From Gambelia wislizenii (Eukaryota; Chordata; Lepidosauria; Squamata; Crotaphytidae): 64,000 bases of DNA. Within the stretch, counting starts at the first letter, position 1. The number at the start of each line of letters is the position of its first letter. Where the stretch lies: NCBI GenBank assembly GCA_030847615.1, contig JAUMIR010000001.1, positions 445,958,687 to 446,022,686 on the forward strand, read 5' to 3'. Under the pieces are notes generated by a model, which searched no databases, was not told the origin of the DNA, and saw only the letters and a program-made list of their open reading frames with translations. Both the position numbers and the translations under genes were made by a program. Positions 1 to 10,889 of this stretch are shown here, piece by piece.

Positions 1-483
1 GAGCAGGGAGTGACAGAAACTCTTCCATCTTGCGTATCATTCAGCTCTATGCTCTTGTGTCTGAAAGAGACAAATGTGATTAAAATTTTAAGCAGTCTTA
101 TGGACATATCCCTATTAGTGCTGAAACTACCATTTCTAGAAAGAATTAGTCAATAATGTTGTCAATATATGGAGAATTTCACACACTTGTAGTTCTTCAA
201 TGCTAGGAAGAAAATTCAAGATGCACTCTTGTCCATTGACGAATTCCCCAGTTTCTCATCACTGCTTATATTTGATCTGTAAACAGATTAAAGAAACTCA
301 CTTTAAACCCAGATCGGGGCAGCCCAAGACATTTTTCTTCCTGAAGCAGCAAAGCAAATCCCACCCCAAGTTAAGGTACATAAGTAGCTAAAAGCCAGCC
401 CATTATAGTTCATAAGATAGAAAATCCCAACTACCTCTCCTCATCCCTGTCAGTAAAAATAAAATTAAAAAAAAAATAAAAAT

Positions 484-485
<2 letters not shown>
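1..485. other. intergenic, nothing recognised
   Basis: No coding pattern, RNA gene or familiar repeat was recognised. The sequence is AT-rich and leads into a dinucleotide repeat at 486. Confidence 0.4.

Positions 486-512
<27 letters not shown>
484..512. repeat. (AC)n microsatellite
   Basis: Uninterrupted CA dinucleotides follow an A-rich stretch (about 460-483). The A-rich lead-in may be the worn tail of a retroposon, but no body of one is recognisable upstream. Confidence 0.9.
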
Positions 513-514
<2 letters not shown>

Positions 515-1961
515 ATGACTGATTAAAGGGCTGACAACTTGCCACCCTTTCAAAACACCACAAATCTGCTGGCTGAGATTACTGCCCCACTCTGCCTAAT
601 GGTAGGGCCAGTCTAGTAAGCACCTGTTTAAATGCTGATCTAAAAGGCACTGTTTTCAGGTAATTAGTCCTACCACAGATGATTTGCTAAGTGAAGAAAG
701 TAAGCATAAAAACAATGCTGACCCCATTCATCATGGACAGTGAGCTTCTTGCAACAGAAACTAAATATATTGGGTCTCAGCAATAGCAAAATGGTTTGCA
801 CCCCTACTGTAAAGGGTGGTTTGCTAATGTCCTTCATCAAGTCATCTTAGGAGAACAGAGCAACTACTGAGTTTTAAGCTGGGAGACATCCATTTGTATG
901 AAGCCATAGTGTCTCTGCCTGGCAACTTACTTTTTCTTTTGTTTTCACCTTGAGTTTCTTGGTATTTTCATGTTCACTCTTGTGCTTCAGCAGTGACATT
1001 TTCAAAGCAGGATTCTGGGGTGGAAGCCTAGGGACCCACTCGGCAGAAGGAAACAGAAGGACCCCAAAGACAGCAAAGCTAGGTTAGCACACTCTGAAGT
1101 CAGTATTATATATATGCATGTACTATCAAGTAAAGTGTCTGCATCTCCCCACTACCATCCCAGGCCTAAGCCTCATTGTCAGGAGCACTGTTCTACCTTG
1201 TAATCCAGGCCTTCCCACACCAACATCATAAACCCTTATCCCACATATACCATCTTATAAACCATGAAAAAGCTTTGTTGTAATTTTGGAATTTTACTTT
1301 CCTGGAAGATGTGCTACTCTGCACTTTTGTTTAAAAATAGTAACCAGCCTGAGATGCTTAGAAATTTGCCAACTATGTTGTAACTGTTTGGTCATTATTA
1401 AGGGGATTATCCTGTCAATGTCTTGATTTCTTTATTCTAATGGGCCAATGCGGCTACACACACCAGGCCAATTAATTTTGAAGCTTTATTTTTATGTTCC
1501 TTTTCACTGCAAAACCATAAATTAACCCCCACCCCACCAAAGTAATTGTTTCTTGCATGTTAACACTCAACAGGCAAGATGGCAAGGTGGCTTAACTGTT
1601 TTTGCCTGACTGTAGTATCCTGCAGTTTTTAAAATTAGTGCTTGCTTGGAGAAACTTCTTTCAGCTTTTGCTACTGTCATTGACATTATGCAATGTACAT
1701 TTCACTGAAAAACATTGGAAGTTGTGTGGATTGTTCATTTTCTCTTCCAAAAGTATGCTTGAAGATGCTTGGAAATGTAACATTTGGCATGAAAAACTTT
1801 CAGGTGTTGTGGGATACTTGTAAACTAGATATGTTTCTCAGGCTCTAGTGTCACATATTTTAAGAATGAACAAGATGGCAAACAAATGTTACTGCTTTCT
1901 TTGAATCTGTGTCTAGTATCCAGACGACATTGTCCAAAGCTGCATCGAAACCATAGCTCAA
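513..1961. other. intergenic, no recognised feature
   Basis: About 1.4 kb without a recognisable repeat or exon. Short open frames are no longer than chance gives. Being repeat-free inside such a repeat-rich region, it is a reasonable place to look for a conserved non-coding element, but nothing in the sequence itself proves function. Confidence 0.35.
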
Positions 1962-2284
1962 GGTTCATCTACATGGACGTATTTTGCCTGCAGATCTGGC
2001 CTGGTGCTCCCTTGTTACCTGTACGGATTGAGATGGGAGTCCAGACTTGAACGCCAGTCAATCTCTGCAGCCACTGCCACCACTCACACACCCCTCTCTG
2101 CAGCCAGGAAGCTGGTCTGCAGCAAGTGACCAAGGCCCCCTGCATGTGACCAGGCTTAGTCACATGGTGTGGGCCCCCTTCCTGGCTACAGAAGAGCCAG
2201 GCAGATGGCAGTTGCAGCAACAGGCTGGTGTGCCAGAATGGGCTCCTGTGGGCATGTGGAGCCTGATCTGTTTTTTGCTGGTGG
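1962..2284 (+). mobile_element. non-autonomous DNA element, TCTACAYR-ended family, copy 1 left part
   Basis: This part aligns by eye with 52004-52547, 16986-17180 and the inverted copy at 13968-14492. Shared landmarks are the TCTACAY start, a TGCCACCAC-like block, and the GACCAAGGCCCCCTGCATGTGACCA region followed by the CCCCTTCCTGSC block. The right part of the same element seems to resume after 2850 and to end at about 3412 with a TGTCTAGACAAGCCC terminus, so another repeat (2285-2850) lies inside it. The superfamily is not certain; it may be hAT-like. Confidence 0.55.
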
Positions 2285-2850
2285 GAGTGAATTTAAACAG
2301 CTTTCTTAATGGTGTAATGGGCCTTTGTTACCATGCCCCACTACCCCTTCCCAATTGGCAATATTGGACTCTTCAAGGGGCCTAGTAGACTGGGGTGATC
2401 CAAAGTGAGGTATTCCAGCTTAAACAATAGCAAAGCATGCCACCATGGATGACACCCAGTCACTCTCTCTGTTGGCGTGTCCCCGGGTCAGACTTCCAAT
2501 GCCACCTTCAGACTTCTGTCTGAGTACTTTGCTACTTCTCAAGACTGGTAACTATTGCCCTATTTCTTGAATCTATTCCTCTATCCAGCTTTTCTGCCTT
2601 AACTCTTTGATAGCCTTGTGTGGTTCTTGTGAGCGTGTGTTGTGTGTGTGAATGCTTTTTGTGTTATTTCCAATAAAAACCATTTATTTCACTTTAAACT
2701 GGAGTTCTCTGCAGTTAGTACTGGTATACATAAGTGAAAATGTCCCGAAGTTACCTGCCTCCCGCAGGATTCCATTTGAGCTAATAATAATTCCCCCAAA
2801 TATTAATATCACAAGTGGGGTTCTAAAGCACCTTTACCTCTTTGGGTAAC
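2285..2850 (+). mobile_element. interspersed repeat, LTR-like, + copy
   Basis: Homologous to the reverse complement of 6178-6995. Shared landmarks are a CTAGTAGACYRGGGTGA start, a block about Ctatccagctttctgcctta, an AATAAA-type signal near 2673, and CTGCAGTTAGTACTGGTATAC at about 2710-2730. The polyadenylation-like motif followed by a conserved downstream block resembles a solo LTR, but no TG/CA termini or target duplication were established, so the class remains open. Confidence 0.45.
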
Positions 2851-3412
2851 ATGTCTTTCCCCCTGTCCTAGCCCTATCTTTGCCTCAGGGGTCATGTGGA
2901 TTGCTCAGGGGCAATCCAACAAAAGTCCCTACAGCCAGAAAACCCAAGACATATAACCAAAAACCAAACTGAAGGGTTCTGCCAAAAAATAACCAGGATA
3001 AACTAATCCCACTTCCAATCATAAAAAGGCAACAATATGAAGAAATAAAAGGATAACTAAACCTTGGAGCAGAAAATCCAATAAAATTAAATTTCTAAAA
3101 GGGTAACAATACCCCACTGAAAAGTGTACAAATGCTAAAAATAAAATATTATAATAATAGTGAATAATAAAAACTCAAGGCCTGACGCGTTTCGACAACA
3201 GTCTTCCTCAGTGGCCTACAAGCATTCAAAATGTATAAATGTATAACAACTCCTCAGCTCACACAATGTGACTCTGCTCAATTCAAAAACAACAATGTAC
3301 TACTCCTGCCCAGGAGCAAAACAGGGCAAAAGCTCTGTGTTGTTAGGACTGCAGGACTCTAAGATTGGGGCAAGACAAGGTAAATTGCCTGTCTAGACAA
3401 GCCCACAGAGTA
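2851..3412 (+). mobile_element. right part of the TCTACAYR-ended element with a Penelope-like fragment inside
   Basis: About 2860-2925 and 3300-3412 match the right half of the copy at 52004-52547 (GCCCTATCTTTGCCTCAGGGG-like block, ATTGGGGYAAGAY block, then TGTCTAGACAAGCCC). Between them, about 3150-3260, lies an ACGCGTTTCG...CTTCCTCAGTGG motif of the type found in 3' regions of Penelope-like elements. This is a nested arrangement. Confidence 0.45.
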
Positions 3413-3579
3413 CCTGAGATGCTTATTCAGAGTCCTGCAAATTCTAACAGAAGCAGTAGCAATCGTTCCCACTGTCTTATGATGCATGGCTTTGTCCCTA
3501 CCACTAGACAACTTTCTTTTTTACCTATGCCCAAGGAATAGTTCTTGACCATGTCTGATACAGGAATACCATACAGTTT

Positions 3580-3910
3580 GGAGATTTTCACACGCCGAAA
3601 ATATTGCCTCCAGAAACCGGGACAGAAATATTTCTGTCCCGGAAGCAGCGCCGCGGTTCGCACGCTCACCTCCCTCTTCCGTTTTTCCGTCGTCCTCGCT
3701 TTGGGTTTTTTCCTCTCTCTTCCGGAATATTTTATTAACGGCAAACTCCCGTTAGTAAAATATTCCAGAAGAGGGAGGGAAAAACCCAAAGCGAGGACGA
3801 CGGAAAAACGGAAGAGGGAGGTGAGCGTGCGAACCGCGGCGCTGCTTCCGGGACAGAAATATTTCTGTCCCGGTTTCTGGAGGCAATATTTTCGGTGTGT
3901 GAAAATCTCC
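3580..3910. mobile_element. foldback MITE forming a 162-bp near-perfect hairpin
   Basis: The left arm 3580-3741 and right arm 3749-3910 are reverse complements at 157 of 162 positions with no indels, separated by a 7-nt loop (3742-3748). The termini are GGAGATTTTC and GAAAATCTCC, flanked by a 3-bp direct repeat TTT (3577-3579 and 3911-3913). Each arm holds a perfect 26-bp palindrome (3617-3642 and 3848-3873). The arms are rich in CpG, unlike the AT-rich neighbourhood. The five mismatches (at 3594, 3711, 3716, 3723 and 3735) are all transitions. It has no coding capacity: the open frames through it are mirror images of one another. The high arm identity suggests a young insertion or arm homogenisation. 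A transcript would form a very long double-stranded RNA. Confidence 0.9.
3617..3642. repeat. perfect 26-bp palindrome, left arm copy
   Basis: Self-complementary sequence beginning CCGGGACAG and ending CTGTCCCGG around AAATATTT. The same palindrome recurs at 3848-3873 in the other arm, so each arm can also form its own small cruciform. Confidence 0.95.
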
Positions 3911-4520
3911 TTTCAGGCCCACCTTCTTTAATGACACAAGCACTCTCTCTCTTCTAGAAAAGTGCTTTAAACTGGGGCTGGACTAAGAGGCCTGGATGCT
4001 TGAGATTGGTCTAATGCTGCGTTTGATTGAGTCCAACACAACTCACAAGATCTGGACAATCAGTACATAGACAAAAGGAATTTGGTTTCTCTAAATACAG
4101 TATTTTCAGACAAGATCTACAGTTTTCCTCATTTTTCCACCACAGGAATAGGAGTTACAGCTTGAGCCAGGCTCTTCTGGACTTTCAGGGCTCTCTAGAC
4201 TTCCAGTCCTGGTAAAGATTATACCTTCCATACATGGGTACAGGAGGGGGTGTCTCCTCATCCGATAAGATCATTAAGTCCAGAGTCTAAACATTACCTA
4301 ACTGTACCACTGCCTGAATTGCCTGCTGTCTTGGGAAACTAAAGAATGGGACTTCAGCCAAGGCTCAGCCCTTGAATCTGTTTAGAGAGGACTTTGGGAA
4401 GACATGAATAAGGACAATATAGCTTGTAAAGAATAATAAACATTTCTTTGGGATAATGAGAAGAGACCCCAACAAGTATGATTTCCAAGGAGGTGAGGGT
4501 AGTGGCATTCTTCTCACCAG
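3911..4520. other. intergenic, nothing recognised
   Basis: No repeat or exon recognised. The minus-strand open frames here are short and show no familiar protein. Confidence 0.35.
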
Positions 4521-5109
4521 GGACTTTATCAGACACATAAAATACAGCATCATAACAATGCCACATAACTGCAGAAGGGCATGCGTATCAGATGATGTCG
4601 CCCTTTCATGGTTATGATCAACCAAAACCCATAGTTTTTTTTATTAATGATTGAAGTTGTCAATAGATCCCCCACGGTGCTTTTGTGCCAGCATTGCCGA
4701 TGCATGAAACCTTGTGCCATTGTACTCACGTCAATGCAGCATCAATGGCCGGTCTGGCGCGAACACCTCTGGGAGGGATTGTGACAAGCAGGTAAGCAAC
4801 ACTCTTTTTATGACCCTCCCCAGGTTACTTGAGACCTTTAAAGTGTGTGTATGTGCTTTTAAAAAGTTTTTCTGTCTTATTTTTGTTTTGTTTTGTGAAT
4901 TTCCCATGTGATGAAGTCTCACGATAATCAACGGGATTTCAAGGAGGAAGTGAACAGAGTTCCATTCACTTCCTCTTTCATTGCCGGGGAAGCCTTTGCC
5001 AGGATTAGAAGTTAGTGCGGTGGGGTGTGTGTGTTCTTTTGCTGGCATAAAAATGGATATTTTTATGCCAGCAAAAGAATGCTTTTAAGGGGATCATCTC
5101 ATAAAGTCC
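4521..5109 (+). mobile_element. MITE of the GGACTTTATCAGA family, 589 bp
   Basis: Begins GGACTTTATCAGAC and ends ATAAAGTCC. It is flanked by the 3-bp direct repeat CAG (4518-4520 and 5110-5112). The interior matches 21202-21776 through shared blocks: GCATCATAACAA, a CAATAGATC block, GTGGTGCTTTT, GAAACCTTGTGCCATTGT, a GTGAACAGAG block and TTCTTTTGCTGGCA. It also matches 42641-43249 and the inverted, truncated copy at 11708-12168. No transposase is encoded. Confidence 0.85.
5034..5079. repeat. perfect 21-bp stem hairpin inside the MITE
   Basis: Arms 5034-5054 and 5059-5079 are exact reverse complements around GGAT. The corresponding place in the 21202-21776 copy (about 21702-21748) keeps the TTTTGCTGGCA/TGCCAGCAAAA stem but has a diverged loop, so the hairpin is a family feature rather than chance. 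Confidence 0.9.
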
Positions 5110-5790
5110 CAGGAGAGTGGCAGACAGAAGTAAATAACTTGGTGGCTTTAAACCATTGGAACAGCCCCCAGTCCAATTTAAGGTGACTGTTTTTGAAAGC
5201 AGCTGTATCTTGGTGCAGGTATTGCTTCAGGGTTGAGGTCATGTTGGGTTCATGGTTTCCTAGACATTAAACAGTGATTTGGTGAGTCCATCAGTGGAAG
5301 TTTCATGATACCCCATGGAGTATTTGGGAGGAAGAAGGATGGAGAGCAGAGGGTGTCAATGGTGCTATCTGCAGCAGCCAAGACCTGGTGTTGTAATGTC
5401 TGAGTCTGAGTTTGGAAAAGACCCCGATGATATCACTCTACACAGAATTGCTAAGAGACAGAAAGTGGGAAAGGAAATATAAGGAAGTTCTTTCCAAGTT
5501 CTGAAAAGCAGCAAAATGAAGATGGCTTCAATCCACCCCACGATTCAGTCTGATGGACAAATAAGTGAAGAATTATTTCAGGTCATGGCATCCAGAAGAA
5601 CAATTCTTCACCCATTTTTGTCCTTTGTTCATTTCTTGAGAGTGTCACCTGTCCATTCATTTAATGGGCCAAATTATTTTTATTTCTCTATCACATGGAT
5701 AAGAAAGGATTGAGAGTTGAATCATATGTTTCTGTCAGGCCTATTATTTTGGCATGGCTGCTGCTGGTGAAGCAATCAGCAGTTTCAGAT
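5110..5790. other. intergenic, nothing recognised
   Basis: No recognised repeat or coding feature between two MITEs. Confidence 0.35.
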
Positions 5791-5797
5791 TTTCCCA

Positions 5798-6000
5798 CTA
5801 CACAGTTATTGCACTTGATTCTGTTTTAACGGCCATGGTTCCATCCTACAGAATCTTGGGATCTGTAGTTTAGGGAGGGGTAATTCAAATTATCAGCCAG
5901 AGAACTCCAATGCCTCGCCAGACAATAAGACAAAAGGATTCCACAGGATGCAGTTGTGGCAGTTTAAATGAAATCATAGTGCTATAATTGTGTAGGTGAA
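5798..6000. mobile_element. palindromic MITE, worn copy of the 10225 type
   Basis: The interior shares blocks with 10225-10448 and 25594-25800: ACAGTTATTGCAC, TTTTAACGGCCATGGTTCC, a GATYTGTAGTTT block and the complementary CAGTTTAAATGAAATCATAG end. The two halves are imperfect inverted repeats. Termini are worn and no target duplication can be read. Confidence 0.6.
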
Positions 6001-6177
6001 AGGACCCAATGGAATATACAACTCTGATATGTCAAAATGTTGTGTGAATAAGACCTAAACTTTACATAGTTTGCACAGCTGATGATACAGAACAAACTAT
6101 TGATGTTTTATTTGGGCCTGGTATTACCCAAGTAGGTGGGTGGGGGTCCATGGGGAGCCCATGAGCAATGCCAAATC

Positions 6178-6995
6178 TCATTTATTAATTGGGGGGATTA
6201 TTTGCTCAAATGGATGGTTGCAAGAGGTCGGGTTACTTCCGGGACCTTGTGCACCTCTGTATACCAGTACTAACTGCAGAGACTCCGAGTTAAAGTAAAA
6301 TAAAATGGTTTGTATTGGAAAATTAACATGGAAGCATTCACACAGGCACACATGCTCACAAGAATAACACAAGGCTAATTAAGAGCTAAGGCAGAAAGGT
6401 TGGATAGAGGAATAGATTTGGGAAGCATGGGCAATAATTACTAGTCCTGAAGAGTAGAATTTCATGCAGCAAAGTTACTCAGGATTGGAACTGAAGGTGA
6501 CACAAGCGATCTGACAGAGTGATGGTGTCCAATGGTGGCACACCTGGCTATTATTTGGGGCTAATATTTATACTGTATTTTGTGTCCTGAAGGGGTGTTT
6601 GAGCTTAAAACAAAGTTTAAATGGGTTTCCCACCATTAAACAAAGGAAACCATGATTTCGTTGATTGCTGCTAATGGCTGAGATATTAGAATTGCAGGGT
6701 TTATGACAACCTCCATATTGTGGGATAGGAAAGGTGTGAGGATAAGCTTCCTGGGGATAATGGTTATTTTGGTCACTTGCTTTTTTGTGATAGATGACTC
6801 ATTGCCAATGCTTCCAAGATGGGATTAGCACATACCTCCATAATGGCATTGTTTGCTAGGGACTTTGTTTAATCCTATCTTGAGAATGTCAATAAATTTC
6901 CACAACATCTTCATTCAGGTCCTGGTGACCTCCATCTGACCTTGCTTTTGGTTCACCCTGGTCTACTAGACCTCATGAAGTGTCTTATTATTGCC
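6178..6995 (-). mobile_element. interspersed repeat, LTR-like, inverted copy
   Basis: Reverse complement of the repeat at 2285-2850, about 250 bp longer, with extra interior at about 6560-6900. It shares CCAGTACTAACTGCAGAGA at about 6263, the signal-like TTTATTTTACTTT complement near 6290, and the terminal TCACCCTGGTCTACTAG at about 6951. It encodes no recognisable protein. The two copies lie head to head 3.3 kb apart. Confidence 0.5.
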
Positions 6996-7239
6996 AATTT
7001 ATTAAATATTATAGGGAGAGGGTATAAGGTGCGGTAACACTGGGGAGGAATTTTCTTCTGCATAACAATGCTTAATATCCTTGCTTTGGGGGGGGAGACT
7101 TCCTCTCTTGTATGTAGTTCATCTGAAATTTCTCTCTTCTTTTCTGAATAATGGGGACTGGTCTGAATAATCTAGAATGGTATACATGAAAATGTGATGT
7201 GATTAAGACATCAAAATATTTAAACATTTTCTATACTTT

Positions 7240-7812
7240 GGCTCAGTCATTAATCAAAATAGAAACTGCAGTAAAGAAATCAGAAGAAAGCTAACTTGGA
7301 AAGGCAGCTATAAAGGAACTAGATAAGATTTTCAAGTGTAAAAATATTTAATTAAATGCCAAAGTCAAAATTATTTAGGCTATAATATTCTCATTTTCTG
7401 TGTACAGTTCTGAAAGCTGGACAGTAAAGAAAACTGACGGGAAGATAATTCATTTGAGACGTGGTTCTGAGAAGAGTTCTGTGGGTATCCTGGACTGCCA
7501 AACAGACAAATCAATGGGTCTGAGAGCAAATCAAATCTGAACTCTCCATAGAAGCCAAAATGACTAAACTGGCGTTATTGTACTTTGGACGTATCACGAG
7601 ATTGCATGACTCTGTAAAAGAGTATAATGCTTAGTAAAGTGAAAGCAGTAGGGAAAGAAGACAACTATGTTATAGGTGGATTGATTCAATATACGAAGCC
7701 ATGACCATAAGGCTGCAGGGCCTGAGCCAGGCTGTTGATGCCTGGGGCCCAGAGAGGACTCTAATTCACAGGGTCACCATAAATCAAAGCCAACTTGATG
7801 ACAGGCAACAAC
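7240..7812 (+). mobile_element. RTE-BovB LINE, 3' end fragment
   Basis: Conceptual translation with several frame breaks reads like the C-terminal end of BovB reverse transcriptase: a WTVKKTD-like stretch near 7420, then a WRRVLWVSW-like stretch and a MTKLALLYFGRI-like stretch near 7560. It closes with GGGTCACCATAAATCAAAGCCAACTTGATGACA-type tail sequence at about 7770-7805, the module that the Sauria SINE shares. Non-functional and old. Confidence 0.7.
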
Positions 7813-9944
7813 AAGAAAATATATTAAAGTATTATAATGGGGATACTCCTACTTTTGAAGGAAGGCTAGTTTAAACTTTGTAGAATTTAATTTCCCTCAC
7901 AGATGCTACAGATCTATGATGGATAATATTTTTGAGTCCTAAGTATAATGGTGTGATTCTATATGGGTACACAAGTGTTATCATCATCCTTATCTTCATT
8001 CTCATCCTCCTCCTCCTCATCATAACCTTTGTTTGTATCCTGCCAACTAAAGACACTTTACAAGTAGAACTAAATACAAGGCAGACAAAAATTGACACAA
8101 GATGAGCATGAAAATGATATTCTTTACCACATTACATACATAGTCACTTGGGCTGGGTGTGGTTTTTCCTCTAGCCAACAGTTGGAGAAGCGCTGGGCTA
8201 AGTTGCTGCCTTTGCTACTTGCATTACAGATTGGTCAGCGCAAAGAAGGGTTAACTCATTAGCACTATGGCCTGAGTGAAGCCAGCCAATCACAGTGTGT
8301 GAAATGGTGGGGGCTAAAAAAGGAAAGAATACATGAGGAGAGGCTAAACTGTTAAACTTTCAGATAGGGCTATTCAGAAATAGAGATAGGGACAGAGAAC
8401 TGATAGGAATGAATAAGATTATGATAAGATCAGGATAGGACCAGTTGGGAATAAAGATTTGGTTTGATGGGAGTGATGAGTGTAGTGAAGTGTTGATTAA
8501 AGAGTTCAAGAAAAAGTTGTTACAGTGCTTTGATTCTAACTGAGTTGTTACATTGAACTGCTTATGATAAGCCAGCTACATCCTGAATATTTAACATGTC
8601 TGCTAGTTGATAGACCTTTGCTGTTTGTTTTTTGTTACCTCTGTCTGGAAGCCTTTTATTTAAATGGTTAAAAGAATTGGTCATCACAAACCACATTCCC
8701 TTATCACCTTAAGACCTACCTACTAACGCAGTGGGGAGGGGTTAGAAGAGCTGTGGGGCAAGGTGAATGATAGGAGCCCAAAGGTTGGTGCTTGAGTGAG
8801 CAATCCAGAGAGGGGCTCCATCACAGCCAGCCATGCTATAATTGGGGGTGGGCAACGTTTAGTCAACATTGGTCAACATAGCCAATAGTGAACAGCATTC
8901 CCGGATCGCAGGGCCTGGCCCCTCTTCTCCAGTTTTCAGTGTGAAAGTGAGGTGTCTCAGGCTGAGAGCCCTGCCTTCAGTGTAGCTGTGTATATTTTTT
9001 ATCTGTTTTTTTTTTATTTGAATGGCATACTTTGTGCAACTGTGTTTTCTGCTTAATGTATCATGCTTAAAGACAGCAGCAACCTGTCCCTTGTAATATC
9101 ACCAGGGCCTGCTACCCCTGATATCACAAGGGGCTATCACTCAGCTTCAGGTTTTGACCACAAAATCTCAGGGCCTGGGATAGTCTTGATCCCATTAGGT
9201 ATGTAATCCATTAGGAAACTATAATCTAGTCACAGGAGCTAAAAAGCATGTAACCCCAACCACATACATACTTGTGGTAAGACACTATATCACAAAAAAC
9301 AGCCAACTCAGCATAGGTTACATAGAATATACAGCAGCATTATAAGCAGAACATATTATAGTATGTCATAAATATAATCAGAAATGGAATAACAAAACTT
9401 TGGTAGAACTTGTTCCATATGCAGACTTCTTCAGATTCCACACTGAGTTCTTTTTTCATTAACAAAACAAATCAAAATACATCACAGTCCTACTGTAATT
9501 GCTTGATGTGCATAATACACATTTTTACTTCTGCTCCTAAGAATATTCTTAGGACCTTCTTACTCAAATTATCTTTGTATACCACAAAAAAAGTGATTAC
9601 AAATTACAGAAAGTGATTACAGATTACAGATTTCCTCTGTAAAGAGTGAAAGAGAAGAGAATTTTGGGGTGCATCCTGTATCTTCACTGAAAACACACAA
9701 AAGGAATGGAAAGTACCTTCTCTTGCATGTGAAATTTGCTATGTGGCAGTTGAGTACCTCAAATATGTTTCCATTTTCAGGGCACAAAATGGTCTCCACT
9801 ATTGGGTCATTGCTATCCATAGAAAAGCTTAATTAGTAAACCAGTAAGTACTAGAAATTAAGTCTGTCTGAAAGCTATCGCCTCTCCTCTAAAACTGCTC
9901 AACTAAATTGAGTGTGTGTGTGTTGTTGTTGTTGCTGCTGCTGC
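7813..9944. other. intergenic, no recognised feature (2.1 kb)
   Basis: No exon, RNA gene or familiar repeat was recognised. A small imperfect inverted repeat lies at about 9091-9134 (CCTTGTAATATCA against TGATATCACAAGG). A GTT/GCT trinucleotide run sits at about 9918-9946. Confidence 0.35.
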
Positions 9945-10092
9945 TGTAATTAACACACATTGGAAATGGTTTAATGCAGTGTAGATGTGTAAATAGCTAT
10001 TGCTTAAAACAATTTGTAAGCCACTCTGATAGCCTTGTGGCTGAAGAGCGGGGTATAACTAACTAACTAACTAACTAAATAAATAAATAAAA
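9945..10092 (+). mobile_element. LINE 3' end with AACT/AAAT tail
   Basis: Matches the reverse complement of 18062-18200: TTAACACACATTGGAAA, GTGTAGATGTGTAAATAGCTATT, TTTGTAAGCCACTCTGATAGCC, then a tail of AACT and AAAT units. The 'GTAAGCC...GGTATAA' plus simple-repeat tail is typical of L2/CR1-group 3' ends; the exact family is not identified. Confidence 0.6.
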
Positions 10093-10224
10093 AACTGGTG
10101 AAAGAAAAAGTTGTTTTGCATCTGGTAAAAGGTATATTTCTTATTAGTGCTTCAAATTCATGCCTTCTAAAATTGATTCTGGCACTAAAAATGTGCTAGG
10201 TACTATGACATGGCTCAAATCTAC

Positions 10225-10448
10225 GGAGATTTTCAGACAACACTGTTATAGTGTTACTATTCCACTTTATTTGCTATGGCTGCCTCCTCTTGAATCCTGG
10301 GATTTGCAGTTTAGGGAGGGGCATTTACAACTCTCAGCCAGAGAGGTCTTAGGTCTCATTAAACTACAAACCCCAGAATTCCACAGCAGGAAGCCAGAGC
10401 AGTTAAAGTGGAATAGTAACACTATAACAGTGTAGTCTGAAAATCTCC
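10225..10448. mobile_element. palindromic MITE, 224 bp, GGAGATTTTCAGAC termini
   Basis: Arms of roughly 90-100 bp are imperfect inverted repeats. The first about 45 bp of each arm match almost exactly: GGAGATTTTCAGAC, then CACTGTTATAGTGTTACTATTCCACTTTA. It is flanked by the 3-bp direct repeat TAC (10222-10224 and 10449-10451). The termini are the same as those of the hairpin element at 3580-3910 although the interiors differ. The open frame through it is not a gene. Confidence 0.85.
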
Positions 10449-10889
10449 TACGTCTGCTGCAGAACTAAAAAGAGGATGTGGTTTTTCACTGACCATCACT
10501 GATCAGGATCATTGTGTGAACAATGCAGAGTGTTTGCTCTTGGATTACTTTACTTTAGTGCTCTTGATTTTTCTAGACGTAATCTCTCTCTGGCTTTTCT
10601 TCACAAAGATTCAGGAAGGACTCATCCTGCTTTCTGCTAGAGCTAATAGAGGTAATAGTAGTCATAAAACACCACAGCATTTCACATTTGAAACAAAAAT
10701 CATGGACGTGGATTCTTGTATGGGACTTCACTTTGCTAAAACATTCAAAAATCTCATGCTTTTATTTTTAGCTTGCAATAGAGGGACTGGAAAGGTAGAT
10801 TTTGGAGTGATTAAGTTAGAGCTAAGCAGGAACCAAATTTTCATGGCACCACTAAAATAACATTTGTATGAAAGATTAAGGAACATTAG
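10449..10889. other. intergenic, nothing recognised
   Basis: Holds a 114-codon open frame (10516-10860) and an overlapping minus frame. Neither resembles a known protein or shows splice context, so neither is called. Confidence 0.35.

Noticed and set aside
3427..3943. Several 60-128-codon frames on both strands around the hairpin
   Set aside because: They are translations of the inverted-repeat arms; the + and minus products mirror each other.
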